Source: CAITNM01 sp021298215
GTDB taxonomy: Bacteria > Pseudomonadota > Alphaproteobacteria > Paracaedibacterales > CAITNM01
Assembly: GCA_046309815.1 (NCBI GenBank)
Contig: JBKCOJ010000008.1
Coordinates: 124,001-188,000, forward strand
Reading direction: 5' to 3'
DNA: 64,000 nucleotides
A program made the position numbers and the translations under genes. The first letter of the stretch is position 1. Each line of letters opens with the position of its first letter. Below are positions 42,973 through 52,066 of this stretch, piece by piece. The notes below the pieces were generated by a model, which saw nothing but the letters and a program-made list of their open reading frames with translations, made no database searches and was not told where the DNA came from.

Positions 42973-44436
42973 ATGAGTCTTTCTGTTAAAAAAGTGCGAG
43001 AGCAAGATGCAATCGTCGATTTTAAAGCAACCCTCGTTTCAACTGATTATGCGCAAGAATTAAATTCTTGGTTTAGTAAAAGATCACAAACTGTTCGTAT
43101 CGATGGTTTTCGTCCGGGCAAAGCCCCGCTTTCTGTCGTGCAATCCCGTTTTGGCGAAGAAGCGAATAGATCTGTAATGAATACTATTGTTGATCGTGTT
43201 TTAAAAACTATCGATAAAGAACATAAGCTTCGTGTTGCTGGACATCCTAAAGTGACGGTAGAGAAAGCTAATTCTCAAGATGGCTTTGAATGTAGCGTTA
43301 GTGTTGAATGTTTGCCAACAGTTGAGTTAAAAGATTTCTCGTCAATTTCATGCGAAGAATTAGTTTTAGATATATCTAAAAAAGAAGTTGACGAAGCAGT
43401 TGATTCGCTTTTTAAAAGATATAAAGCCCATGAAAAAGAAAAGAAAGCTGGTAAATCGGCTTGGGGCGATAAGCTTTCTGTTTCAATCAAGGAAAAAGGT
43501 ACAGCTGGAGCTGCACAGGACCAAGATATTGTGCTATCTGAAGACACAGATCCAACGTGGGGTCCTTTGCACAAAGGATTACATGGTAAATCTGAAGGCG
43601 AAAAAGCTGAAGTTGCTATTGTTTATCCTAAAGATTTTCAAGATAAAAATATCGCAGGAAAATCTTTTACCTATGAAATTACGGTGAAAGCAATTTATTC
43701 GGCGAAAACTTTTAGCAAATTAGATGATACTTTTGCTAAAGAATTTGAATGCGATGATCTTGCAGCTTTACATAAAAAAATGGAAAATACGCTACAAGAA
43801 GATCAAAAACGTCTAATTAGCTTATATCATAAGCGTCAAATTTTGGATGCATTGAATGTACAGTATAAAATAACTCTTCCGAAATCTGCAGTAGATCACG
43901 AATTTCAGCAAATTTGGAAGAAGCTAGAAGATGAAATTGCTGCTGGAAAAGCAAGAGGCGAAAAGGATGACGTTGATCGTAAGGCAGCGGAAACTGAATA
44001 TAGAGAAATTGCTGAACGTAGAGTGCGCTTAGGATTTGTTATTTCAGAAATTGCAAAAGAACATAAAATTTCTTTAACAAACGAAGAAATTCAACGCGTT
44101 GTTATGAAAGAAGCATTGAATTATCCGCAGCAATTTAAAGAAGTTGTGGATTTTTATGTTAAGAACAAACACGCGCTTGAGCGTTTAATAGCGCCAGCAA
44201 TAGAAGATAAGGTTGTTGATTTTGTTTTTGATAAATCAAAGAAAAAACAAACAAAAATAACAACTCAGGAGTTACCTACAAAATTGAAAGGTGTTGTGCC
44301 TGGATATGAAGATGATGAGCCTGCTCCTAAGAAGGAAGCAAAAGCTAAAGCAGCAGAAATAAAAGAGCCTAAGGAAAGTAAATCTGAAGGCGAAAAAGCA
44401 CCAGCCAAGACGGCCACTACGAAGAAAGGCAAATAG
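42973..44436 (+). CDS. tig: Trigger factor
   Basis: Ribosome-bound chaperone with peptidyl-prolyl isomerase activity, 487 residues. The ribosome-binding domain contains the signature GFRPGKAPLSVVQSRFG (about residues 43-59). The PPIase domain follows near 155-235 (LHKGLHGKSEGEKAEV), and the C-terminal chaperone domain spans about 240-430. The last 45 residues are a Lys/Glu/Ala/Pro-rich tail longer than in E. coli. The ATG at 42973 follows a GGA; the frame runs further upstream only through the tRNA. It is followed after two bases by clpP. Confidence 0.96.
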   Translation: MSLSVKKVREQDAIVDFKATLVSTDYAQELNSWFSKRSQTVRIDGFRPGKAPLSVVQSRFGEEANRSVMNTIVDRVLKTIDKEHKLRVAGHPKVTVEKANSQDGFECSVSVECLPTVELKDFSSISCEELVLDISKKEVDEAVDSLFKRYKAHEKEKKAGKSAWGDKLSVSIKEKGTAGAAQDQDIVLSEDTDPTWGPLHKGLHGKSEGEKAEVAIVYPKDFQDKNIAGKSFTYEITVKAIYSAKTFSKLDDTFAKEFECDDLAALHKKMENTLQEDQKRLISLYHKRQILDALNVQYKITLPKSAVDHEFQQIWKKLEDEIAAGKARGEKDDVDRKAAETEYREIAERRVRLGFVISEIAKEHKISLTNEEIQRVVMKEALNYPQQFKEVVDFYVKNKHALERLIAPAIEDKVVDFVFDKSKKKQTKITTQELPTKLKGVVPGYEDDEPAPKKEAKAKAAEIKEPKESKSEGEKAPAKTATTKKGK

Positions 44437-44438
44437 GC

Positions 44439-45089
44439 ATGGACTTTAAATCACCCAAAAGAGCAGATGAAATAGTTTCCACTCTTGTTCCAATGGTTGT
44501 TGAGCAAACCGGTAGAGGTGAGCGCGCTTACGATATTTTCTCAAGGCTTTTAAAAGAGCGTATCATTTTTTTAACAGGGCAAGTCCATGATGATATGACG
44601 GCTCTTATTTGTGCGCAGCTTTTATTTTTAGAATCTGAAAATCCCGAAAAAGATATTTACATGTATATAAATTCTCCAGGAGGGGTTGTTACATCTGGTT
44701 TTTCAGTACTTGATACCATGAATTATATTCGTTGTGATGTGGCAACCGTGTGTTTGGGGCAAGCATGTTCCATGGGTTCTTTGCTGTTGACGGCGGGAGC
44801 AAAAGGTAAACGTTATATATTACCAAATGCTCGAGTAATGATGCATCAGCCGCATGGTGGAGCGCAAGGGCAAGCAACCGACATCGAAATTCAAGCACGG
44901 GAAATTATTAATACGAGAAAACGCATACAACAAATTTATGCGGAATGCACAGGGCAAAAAGAAGAAAAAATTGCTGTGGATATAGAAAGAGATTGCTTCT
45001 TATCAGCTGAAGAATCTGTTGCATACGGACTTGTTGATCAGGTAGTTACTAAGCGCCCGGCAAATTTTTCTGAACCAAAGTCATCGTAA
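44439..45089 (+). CDS. clpP: ATP-dependent Clp protease proteolytic subunit
   Basis: Serine peptidase that forms the ClpP barrel and works with ClpX or ClpA, 216 residues. The catalytic triad is visible: Ser111 in GQACSMGS, His136 in MHQPHGG, and Asp185 in ERDCF. YINSPGG and GAQGQATDIEI are conserved elements. It is joined to tig as in most proteobacteria, but clpX and lon, which usually follow, are absent; a LOG-family gene comes next. Confidence 0.97.
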   Translation: MDFKSPKRADEIVSTLVPMVVEQTGRGERAYDIFSRLLKERIIFLTGQVHDDMTALICAQLLFLESENPEKDIYMYINSPGGVVTSGFSVLDTMNYIRCDVATVCLGQACSMGSLLLTAGAKGKRYILPNARVMMHQPHGGAQGQATDIEIQAREIINTRKRIQQIYAECTGQKEEKIAVDIERDCFLSAEESVAYGLVDQVVTKRPANFSEPKSS

Positions 45090-45120
45090 TTTATTTTTAA
45101 ATTTGATAAAGATTTTTGTA

Positions 45121-45146
45121 CATAGCTACTTATTACAGTAGCTATG
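45121..45146. repeat. Perfect 9-bp hairpin ahead of the LOG gene
   Basis: CATAGCTAC (45121-45129) and GTAGCTATG (45138-45146) with an eight-base loop, between the clpP stop and the ribosome binding site of the next gene. No T-run follows, so it is a weak terminator at best; it might influence translation of the next gene. Confidence 0.55.
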
Positions 45147-45161
45147 GTTGGGAGAGTTTTT

Positions 45162-45752
45162 ATGAAAATTGAGACTACGGAAGTTTCTCAAAAAATGGTA
45201 GGAATTTTCTGCAGTGCTGATGATAAAGTGCCTCATGAATTTAAGATCTTAGCCTATGAACTTGCGAAAAAGCTTAGGGAAAAGGATCTAGGCATTGTTA
45301 CAAGCGCTTCAAAAACTGGTCTTATTAGGGAAGTTGCGAGAGGATATGGGTCGATATCAATCACAACACGACATTTCTTTATTCCTGACGATAATCCTAC
45401 TTGGACTGAAAATTTGTACAGTCGATTGTCAGCTTTTCATGAGCGTTGTTCCGTAATTGTTGTTTTGCCTGGTGGATTTGGTACCTTACATGAATTAATG
45501 GATTTTTTGGTACACAATCAATTAGGGCTTATTAAAGTGCCAATTATTGTATTGAATATTGATGGTTTTTGGGATGGACAGCTTAAGCAATTTGAGAAGA
45601 TGGTTGAAAAAAATTGCCTAGCAATAAAGCATTTAAGCTTTATTAAAGTCGTTCCTACTTTAGAAGGTTGCATTGCAGCAATTGATAATGAGCCAGAGCA
45701 CCAATCTCATTGGGAATTGGATGAGTATTGGAAAAAAGCAGCAGGTGCTTGA
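45162..45752 (+). CDS. LOG family protein (putative nucleoside monophosphate phosphoribohydrolase)
   Basis: A 196-residue Rossmann-like protein of the LOG/lysine decarboxylase-like family. The hallmark PGGFGTLHE is at residues 103-111 and supplies catalytic and phosphate-binding residues. The family releases the base from a nucleoside 5'-monophosphate (cytokinin activation in plants and some bacteria, purine nucleotide turnover in others). The usual GGG-x-x-GLMG motif is changed to SASKTGLIREVARG, so the activity is uncertain. The ATG at 45162 has GGAGAG five bases upstream. Confidence 0.85.
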   Translation: MKIETTEVSQKMVGIFCSADDKVPHEFKILAYELAKKLREKDLGIVTSASKTGLIREVARGYGSISITTRHFFIPDDNPTWTENLYSRLSAFHERCSVIVVLPGGFGTLHELMDFLVHNQLGLIKVPIIVLNIDGFWDGQLKQFEKMVEKNCLAIKHLSFIKVVPTLEGCIAAIDNEPEHQSHWELDEYWKKAAGA

Positions 45753-45832
45753 CTCTGGTAACTTTACCTGAGTGTATAGCCGTTAATGCATATATTTGCT
45801 AAAATTGAAGAATAAAGCTTGTTTTTTTGCTA

Positions 45833-47677
45833 ATGCAATATTTTCTTTTTATTATTTTTTTTCTGAACAGTTTTCTGCTGTGTGGGCAAGAGCAGAATGT
45901 TGGCACTACGCAGGAAGGTATTCATTATACTGTTGAATGGCCTAAGGATTTAGCTCCAGAAATAATCAAGCGTATAGAAAGTGTTTCAGTACTTTTAGAG
46001 CACCAATCTCGTTCTCCAGGATCTCTTGGGGGGCTAATGAAGCGTATTGAAAAAGACAAAATCTTATTAGAAAAAACCCTTCATTCGTTTGGATATTATG
46101 GTTGCAAGATAGACGTGAAAATGAATCTAGAGCGTTCACCTATATTGATAGAATTTATGTGTGATCTCGGCCCTCTTTATACAGTTAGCAAGATACAGTT
46201 AGACAATGTAGGCGAGACGGACTTGCCAGCTCTTTCTGTAGATTTGAGTGATTTAGTCGGCCTTACAAGAGGAGATGTGTTGATCGCAGAAAATGCTCAA
46301 AAAAGTAAGGTAATCCTCAAAAAATATTTTGCACAAAGTGGTTATCCTTTTGCTGAAATTGATGAGCCAGAAGGTAGTATCGACCATTCTTCATTTTCTG
46401 TTGTTTTAATTTATCCTGTTGATCTTGGAAAACGAGCAGTGATCCTGGATTCCGAAATCGAGTCTACAGGAAACCTAAACCGTGATTACATTAAAAATCG
46501 ATTGTTTTGGAACAAGGGAGATGTTTATGATAACAGGGTTGTTGAGCGTACGAGAAGGCAGCTGAGCCAGACAGGGTTATTTGATAATATTGTGGTAACC
46601 CCTAAGCTGGTAGAGAATAGTGTTTTAGAAACAGCAACAGAACAACCAGTAGTGATGCACGTAAAAGCAACCGAAGCTCCACCGAGAGCCGTGACAGCTG
46701 GTGTGCATTATGCCACTTCGCAAGGGGGGGAAGCTCGCTTCTCTTGGAATCATTATAATTTAGCTGGAGGAGGAGAAAATTTAGGAACAGCTCTACGGTT
46801 TTCAACTGTTCGTAGCAAAGCGCGCCTTTATTATAATATGCCAGACTTTGGTGCTCCCAAACAAACGTTGAAAAATGAAACGTATGCAATGAAAGAAAAT
46901 ACAAGGGCTTATAAAAGTAATACTTTATCGTTATTAAGTAAAATTGAGCGCCAATTTAACGATATTTTTTCTGGTTCACTTGGTTTAAGTGGAGAAACTG
47001 GCAATGTCATATCAAAAACAACTGATAAGAAAAGTAAGGAAAGCTTGTTAGGAACTCCAATAGAAATAGGTGTAGATACATCAAACGATTTGTTAAATCC
47101 AACACGAGGATTTCGTATAAATGGGAATGTGACTCCTTATGGTGGGAGCTTAGGGTCAAGTAAGGGCATGCTTATTGGTCAAGCGAGTGCGAGTTTATAT
47201 ATTCCTTTTCGAACGAATAGTTTAGATGAAGATATGGGGGTGCTTGCTTCGTTCGTGAAATTTGGCACGATTAGAATTCGCAATTTTGATGATTTGCCAC
47301 CAAATAAGCGTTTTTATGGTGGTGGTAACGGCTCAGTGCGTGGTTATGGATATCAGTTGATTAGTCCTGTTGATCAAAATAGAGTACCACTCGGGGGGGA
47401 ATCATTACTAGAATTTGGTGGAGAGTTGCGTTATCGTTTTACAGAAACTATAGGGGGCGTTGCCTTTCTGGAGGCAGGATCTGTTTCTCAGCGTAAGTTG
47501 CCTAGCTTTGGTCAAAAGCTGCTCTGGGGTACAGGTTTTGGGGTTAGATATTATACGGCATATGCACCTGTTCGTGTTGATATAGCATTTCCTTTGAAGA
47601 AGCGTAAAATACCAGGAGCTAAAAGATCTTATGATCGCGCGTATCAGTTTTATGTAAGCGTTGGGCAGGCATTTTAA
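45833..47677 (+). CDS. tamA: Translocation and assembly module protein TamA (Omp85 family)
   Basis: Outer-membrane beta-barrel protein of 614 residues that, with TamB, helps insert or supply material to the outer membrane. It has a signal peptide (QYFLFIIFFLNSFLLCG), three POTRA-like domains across about residues 30-265 (for example SGYPFAEID, and NRDYIKNRLFWNKGDVYD), and a C-terminal 16-stranded barrel with the Omp85 features NDLLNPTRGFR and the lid-lock-type RFYGGGNGSVRGYGYQ. The protein ends in Phe. A TTG two codons earlier is an alternative start. Its stop overlaps the tamB ATG by one base. Confidence 0.92.
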   Translation: MQYFLFIIFFLNSFLLCGQEQNVGTTQEGIHYTVEWPKDLAPEIIKRIESVSVLLEHQSRSPGSLGGLMKRIEKDKILLEKTLHSFGYYGCKIDVKMNLERSPILIEFMCDLGPLYTVSKIQLDNVGETDLPALSVDLSDLVGLTRGDVLIAENAQKSKVILKKYFAQSGYPFAEIDEPEGSIDHSSFSVVLIYPVDLGKRAVILDSEIESTGNLNRDYIKNRLFWNKGDVYDNRVVERTRRQLSQTGLFDNIVVTPKLVENSVLETATEQPVVMHVKATEAPPRAVTAGVHYATSQGGEARFSWNHYNLAGGGENLGTALRFSTVRSKARLYYNMPDFGAPKQTLKNETYAMKENTRAYKSNTLSLLSKIERQFNDIFSGSLGLSGETGNVISKTTDKKSKESLLGTPIEIGVDTSNDLLNPTRGFRINGNVTPYGGSLGSSKGMLIGQASASLYIPFRTNSLDEDMGVLASFVKFGTIRIRNFDDLPPNKRFYGGGNGSVRGYGYQLISPVDQNRVPLGGESLLEFGGELRYRFTETIGGVAFLEAGSVSQRKLPSFGQKLLWGTGFGVRYYTAYAPVRVDIAFPLKKRKIPGAKRSYDRAYQFYVSVGQAF

Positions 47678-50600
47678 TGGGCAATCGCTTTTTTAGAAAA
47701 TTTCTTATATTTGTAGCGATACTTGCTTTGGTGTGGCAGGGGCTACAATTTTCAAGCATGCAAAAATTTTGCATTGAATTCCTAATCAATAGTTTTTCTT
47801 CATACAAGGTTTCTTCAATTGAAATGAAGGCTACTAAGAAATTTCCTTTGTGTGCAGAAATCCAAGATATTACTTTGGTCAAGAGCCATGGACCTGAATT
47901 AATTCTTAAAAATGTCAGTTGCGATTTTTCGAGTTTTTTCAAAAAAGGTGTTTCTGTAAATATTGAACACTGCAAAATTATTTCTTCTTCCTCTTCTTTA
48001 AACTTTGATTTTAGTAAAATCTCTCCAGCCACAGTCGGTTATTTTCTACATGGATTGGCTAATAAGCTAGAGTATTTTTCTTCGATCAAAATAAATCACT
48101 TAAGTGCTTGCGATAAGGAAATTTTTTTACAGTTAACACGGCAAGGAATGTCGTGGGCGACAATTATAATGCATAAAGGAGAGCCTTTAGAATGTTTGCT
48201 TACTCAAGAAGGGGATATTTCTTTACTAAAGGTAGATGGTTTGTGGGAAGGAAAAAAAATATGGTCAAACGCTGAAATCAATGATCGCAGCATTGATCTA
48301 GCTTTGAAAATAGATATTTCCTCTTTAGCAAATCAATCGGTTGTGAATTTTCTTGGAGAAGGTGTTAATTTATCCTTACGCTTAGAAAAATTTTCCTACT
48401 GGCAGGTCCAGCATTTAAAAATCGAAACCTCTAAAGGGCATTTGTTGCAAGGAAACTGTTTACAAAAAAAAGGAAAGTTAGAGGGAGATTTTATATGGGA
48501 TATGCCTTTGATTGGTTACGAGAAAACTGCTAAATGCTCTATTCTAGTAGGAGGGTCTGCAGACAGACCCGTCATTAAATGGGCTTTTGATAAAGAGTTA
48601 GCTTCATTTGAAGATATATCTGGGGAGTGTGTATTAATTAATGATAATCACCTTAAACTCTCAGGAATTCTTCAACGGGACTTAAAAAATACGGCTTCGG
48701 TGAAAATAGATGTTTTCCTTAGTCCATTTTTGGTGAATGGTAATATTTCGATTCTTTCACCTGATATACATAAATTACTTCATTTGTTTTGGCCTGACGC
48801 AAAGGGCAGTCTGAATTTTAATGCAACTTTTGAGGATGTTAGTTCACTTGAAAGAGGCCATGTTGTAATTGAGGGGCAGGGTGCGCTTTCCGATACAGAT
48901 TTTCATGTTTCTATTAATATAAAGGCAGTCCTTCATAATGGCTTAGGAAATGGAGAGCTGCATTTGAAAAATGGTCGTTATAAGGGCTCTACAATCAATG
49001 CTGATTTATCGTTTGCTAGCGAAAATGAACAAATTAAAATTGAAATTTTAAAAGTACAAATTCAAGATATGAGATTCGGGCTTGTGAAGCCTGCAGTCTA
49101 TAATTTTGATAATGGTCTTTCAAAAGCACAAATACAATTTTACGACGGAATTTTAGATATTGAGCAATTAAAATTTGGTGATGCTTTACAGGATACAGTT
49201 GGGATAATTAAGTTTAAAAATATTCAGTTACATAAATTAAACACTTTCTTTGATAGATATAGTTTTGCCGGTGTTTTAAATGGCTATTTGCAAAAGCATG
49301 AAGGTGCACCATTATCTGCAAGACTTAACCTTTCAAAAGGTTTCTTGAAACAATCTCAAGATGGCCATGTGTATCAAGTCTTAAATGGTTTAAATGCTAT
49401 TTTTGAAGCAGAATGTAAAGATGCAACTTGGAATTGGAGTGCTAATATAAAAGATCAAGATAAAATTAATCTTGAAACTAAAGGAAAATTAGATACAAAT
49501 TCGTTGCAGCTTGATGCTTTTGTTAAAGGATTAGTCAGACTTAAATTAGTAACAGATTGGCTGGCGACCGATGATCGGATTTTTGGGGATGTAACCATTG
49601 ATTTGCGTGCGGTAGGGCAGCTGAATAGTCCTGAATTAAAAGGAATGGTTAACGTTGATAATGGGCTGTATGAGCATAGTGAAGTTGGCACCTTTTATCA
49701 AAATATTACGATTAGAACAAAAGCTGAGGGAAAAAGATTAGTTGTTACACGCTTTGATGCGCATGATGTGACAAAAGGCGTTGAGCCAGGTGTTGGTGAA
49801 CTTCGTGGAGAAGGATGGATTGATTTTTCAGAACTTTTGTCTCCTGTTTTTAATGTGCCTTTACACCTTTCTCATTTACGTATTGCTCAACATGATGGAT
49901 TTAAAAGTGACGCTACTGGTACGTTAATTATCGCCGGGAAAGGGGCTGAAGTTGGCTGTAAAGGTGAGGTAACCCTAGAAAATGCCCATTATTATCTTGA
50001 AACATCAGTAGAAACAAAAGTACCACGAATTGTTGATAAGCAAGAAAAAGAAATTCAAAAGAAGAAGGTTATTGAATATTCAACAGCTTTTCCGCTGGAT
50101 ATTTTGATACATGCTCCACCTGAATCTTTTAAAGTTACTGGTTTGGGAGCTGATACCGTATGGAAGGGTGATTTTTATGTACGTAAATCGATCGTAAATC
50201 CTTTCTTAGTGGGAACGGTTTATTTACATAAAGGTACGTTGGACATTTTAGGAAAAGTTCTACGCATTACCAAGGGAGAAATCACTTTTGTAGATACTGA
50301 TCGTAACAACCCAAGACTTGATATTAAGGCTGTAAAAAAAATGGGTGACAATGTAACCGTAGCAATTGAAATAAGGGGTACGGGAGGTAACACTATTGTT
50401 GATTTTTCATCTATCCCCTCCATGCCTAAAGAAGAAGTATTGGCTTTGTTATTGTTTGGTAAAAAATTAGGGGAAGTTTCTGTTTTGCAGAGCGTGCAAT
50501 TAGCCGAACTTGCTAATGCAGAAAGTAGTGGTCAAGGCTTTTTCGAAAAAATGCGTAGTAATTTTGGTTTTGATCAATTTGAGTTTACAACTTCTCACCA

Positions 50601-50844
50601 TGGTGGTGCTTCATCGACTGATGAAGACGCGACTCCTCAAGAAAGAGCAGAAACAAAGACATCGCAAGCTGTGCGTATTGGAAAAGAATTTGGAAAAATT
50701 CAAGTGGCTATTGAACAAGGAGCAGGAAGCGAAACGAGCAAGCTAACTGTTTCCACGCCTCTTGGTAAGAATCTGGCGCTGCAAGGAGATGTAGGTGCAG
50801 CGCAAAACTCTGGAGTTGGTATTAGCTGGGTGAAACGTTATTAG
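47677..50844 (+). CDS. tamB: Translocation and assembly module protein TamB
   Basis: Very long periplasm-spanning protein of 1055 residues, AsmA-like family. An N-terminal signal anchor (FLIFVAILALVWQGLQF) is followed by a long beta-rich groove region and the C-terminal DUF490 domain with characteristic segments PLDILIHAP, GDFYVRKS, LGKVLRITKGEITF and LALLLFGK. It begins TAATG with tamA, so the pair is translationally coupled. Members carry lipids between membranes or assist outer-membrane protein assembly. The protein is shorter than E. coli TamB (1259). Confidence 0.93.
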   Translation: MGNRFFRKFLIFVAILALVWQGLQFSSMQKFCIEFLINSFSSYKVSSIEMKATKKFPLCAEIQDITLVKSHGPELILKNVSCDFSSFFKKGVSVNIEHCKIISSSSSLNFDFSKISPATVGYFLHGLANKLEYFSSIKINHLSACDKEIFLQLTRQGMSWATIIMHKGEPLECLLTQEGDISLLKVDGLWEGKKIWSNAEINDRSIDLALKIDISSLANQSVVNFLGEGVNLSLRLEKFSYWQVQHLKIETSKGHLLQGNCLQKKGKLEGDFIWDMPLIGYEKTAKCSILVGGSADRPVIKWAFDKELASFEDISGECVLINDNHLKLSGILQRDLKNTASVKIDVFLSPFLVNGNISILSPDIHKLLHLFWPDAKGSLNFNATFEDVSSLERGHVVIEGQGALSDTDFHVSINIKAVLHNGLGNGELHLKNGRYKGSTINADLSFASENEQIKIEILKVQIQDMRFGLVKPAVYNFDNGLSKAQIQFYDGILDIEQLKFGDALQDTVGIIKFKNIQLHKLNTFFDRYSFAGVLNGYLQKHEGAPLSARLNLSKGFLKQSQDGHVYQVLNGLNAIFEAECKDATWNWSANIKDQDKINLETKGKLDTNSLQLDAFVKGLVRLKLVTDWLATDDRIFGDVTIDLRAVGQLNSPELKGMVNVDNGLYEHSEVGTFYQNITIRTKAEGKRLVVTRFDAHDVTKGVEPGVGELRGEGWIDFSELLSPVFNVPLHLSHLRIAQHDGFKSDATGTLIIAGKGAEVGCKGEVTLENAHYYLETSVETKVPRIVDKQEKEIQKKKVIEYSTAFPLDILIHAPPESFKVTGLGADTVWKGDFYVRKSIVNPFLVGTVYLHKGTLDILGKVLRITKGEITFVDTDRNNPRLDIKAVKKMGDNVTVAIEIRGTGGNTIVDFSSIPSMPKEEVLALLLFGKKLGEVSVLQSVQLAELANAESSGQGFFEKMRSNFGFDQFEFTTSHHGGASSTDEDATPQERAETKTSQAVRIGKEFGKIQVAIEQGAGSETSKLTVSTPLGKNLALQGDVGAAQNSGVGISWVKRY

Positions 50845-50867
50845 CTAGCGAGTGTGCAAGCTTTTGA

Positions 50868-50971
50868 TTTTAGTCTTCGCCAGAAACTATTTTCCTCGTT
50901 GAAAAGCGGGGTCCAGTGAATAGAATCAATAATGATCCATTTGACTGGATCCTTCGCCGAGAAGACTAAAA
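50868..50971. repeat. Imperfect long palindrome, possible dispersed repeat element
   Basis: Outer arms TTTTAGTCTTC (50868-50878) and GAAGACTAAAA (50961-50971) are exact complements over 11 bases; an inner pair GGGTCCAGT (50909-50917) and ACTGGATCC (50944-50952) can also form with one G-T pair. It lies between the tamB stop and the asd terminator. The wording recalls intergenic palindromic repeats of alphaproteobacteria, but only one copy is in the window. Confidence 0.6.
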
Positions 50972-50993
50972 CTAAAAAGAGAGCTATTCATTA

Positions 50994-51041
50994 TAAAAAG
51001 CACGCTGCGTTAGAGAGTAATTCTCTCCCTATGCTGCTTTT
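50994..51041 (-). terminator. Probable terminator of the murD-ftsW-asd run
   Basis: A hairpin with outer arms AAAAAGCA and TGCTTTTT and an inner GAGAG/CTCTC stem (51013-51027) overlaps the asd stop codon. Read on the minus strand the stem ends in five T. It may also stop tamB transcripts coming the other way. Confidence 0.55.
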
Positions 51042-52066
51042 TGCTTATTTTTATACTCAATTAATAATTCTAGAATCTGCACAGCGTTTAAAGCTGCTCC
51101 TTTGCGTAAGTTATCAGAAACTACCCAGAATACTAAACCGTTAGGAGTAGACATATCTTGGCGCAAACGGCTTATTAATATGTCATCTTGGCCAACTACA
51201 TCCAATGGTGTTGCATAATCCATAGGATCCTCTGCATCCATAATTTGTATTCCAGGAGCGCATTGTAATAATTGCATAGCCTCATCTACTAAGAAGGGTT
51301 TTTCAAACTCAACGTGAACGGTAGAACAATGACCCACAAAGACAGGAACGCGAACGCAAGTAGAAGAAAGTTCAATGCGTGGGTCTAAAATCTTTTTAAT
51401 TTCATCGCTCATTTTAATTTCTTCTTCGGTATAGCCTGATTCCGTAAAAGCACCTATGTGTGGAATAAGGTTGTATGCAATGGGTCTCGTAAGTTTTTCA
51501 GCCGGTTTCGGGGTTCCTGTGAATAGGGATCTAGTTTGTTGATCGAGTTCTTCCATGGCTTCTTTTCCGGCACCAGAGACAGATTGATACGTCGAAACAA
51601 CAATGCGTTTTATTATGTTTTTAAGAGATAAGGGCTTTAGTGCTGCAGCAATTGGCACCAAAGCGCAATTTGGGTTAGCGATAATATTTTTATTTTTATA
51701 ATTGGAAATACTTTCAGGATTTACTTCTGGGATAATTAGTGGAATTTTTGGATCTTGTCTAAAAAATGAAGTATTATCGATGACGGTGCATCCAGCTTTT
51801 GCTGCTTTTGGTGCATATTCAGCAGAGACCTTACCACCTGGTGAGAATAGCCCTACATCCACGGTTGAGAAATCAAAATCTTTAAGATCTTCAACAATTA
51901 AAATGTCATCATCACCGAAGGATACTTTTTTACCTGTGGACTTATTAGAAGCTATTGCTTTGACTTGATTTGCTTTGAATCCTCGTTCAGCAAGCACGTT
52001 TAGCATCACTCTTCCAACATTACCTGTTGCTCCCACAACTGCTATTTTTATGGTTGATTTATTCAT
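51029..52066 (-). CDS. asd: Aspartate-semialdehyde dehydrogenase
   Basis: Reduces aspartyl phosphate to aspartate semialdehyde on the path to lysine, diaminopimelate, threonine and methionine. It has 345 residues. The NADP-binding motif GATGNVGRVML is at residues 12-22 and the active-site Cys134 is in NPNCALVP; the conserved STYQSVSGAGKEAMEEL follows. The ATG at 52066 overlaps the ftsW stop (TAATG) and has a GGAGG ribosome binding site within ftsW; a TTG four codons earlier is unlikely. Placing asd behind cell-wall genes fits its supply of diaminopimelate. Confidence 0.96.
   Translation of the reverse strand: MNKSTIKIAVVGATGNVGRVMLNVLAERGFKANQVKAIASNKSTGKKVSFGDDDILIVEDLKDFDFSTVDVGLFSPGGKVSAEYAPKAAKAGCTVIDNTSFFRQDPKIPLIIPEVNPESISNYKNKNIIANPNCALVPIAAALKPLSLKNIIKRIVVSTYQSVSGAGKEAMEELDQQTRSLFTGTPKPAEKLTRPIAYNLIPHIGAFTESGYTEEEIKMSDEIKKILDPRIELSSTCVRVPVFVGHCSTVHVEFEKPFLVDEAMQLLQCAPGIQIMDAEDPMDYATPLDVVGQDDILISRLRQDMSTPNGLVFWVVSDNLRKGAALNAVQILELLIEYKNKQKAA

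Noticed and set aside
50932..51144. Plus-strand 70-residue frame after tamB
   Set aside because: It spans the palindrome and terminator and runs into the 3' end of asd on the other strand, with no ribosome binding site.
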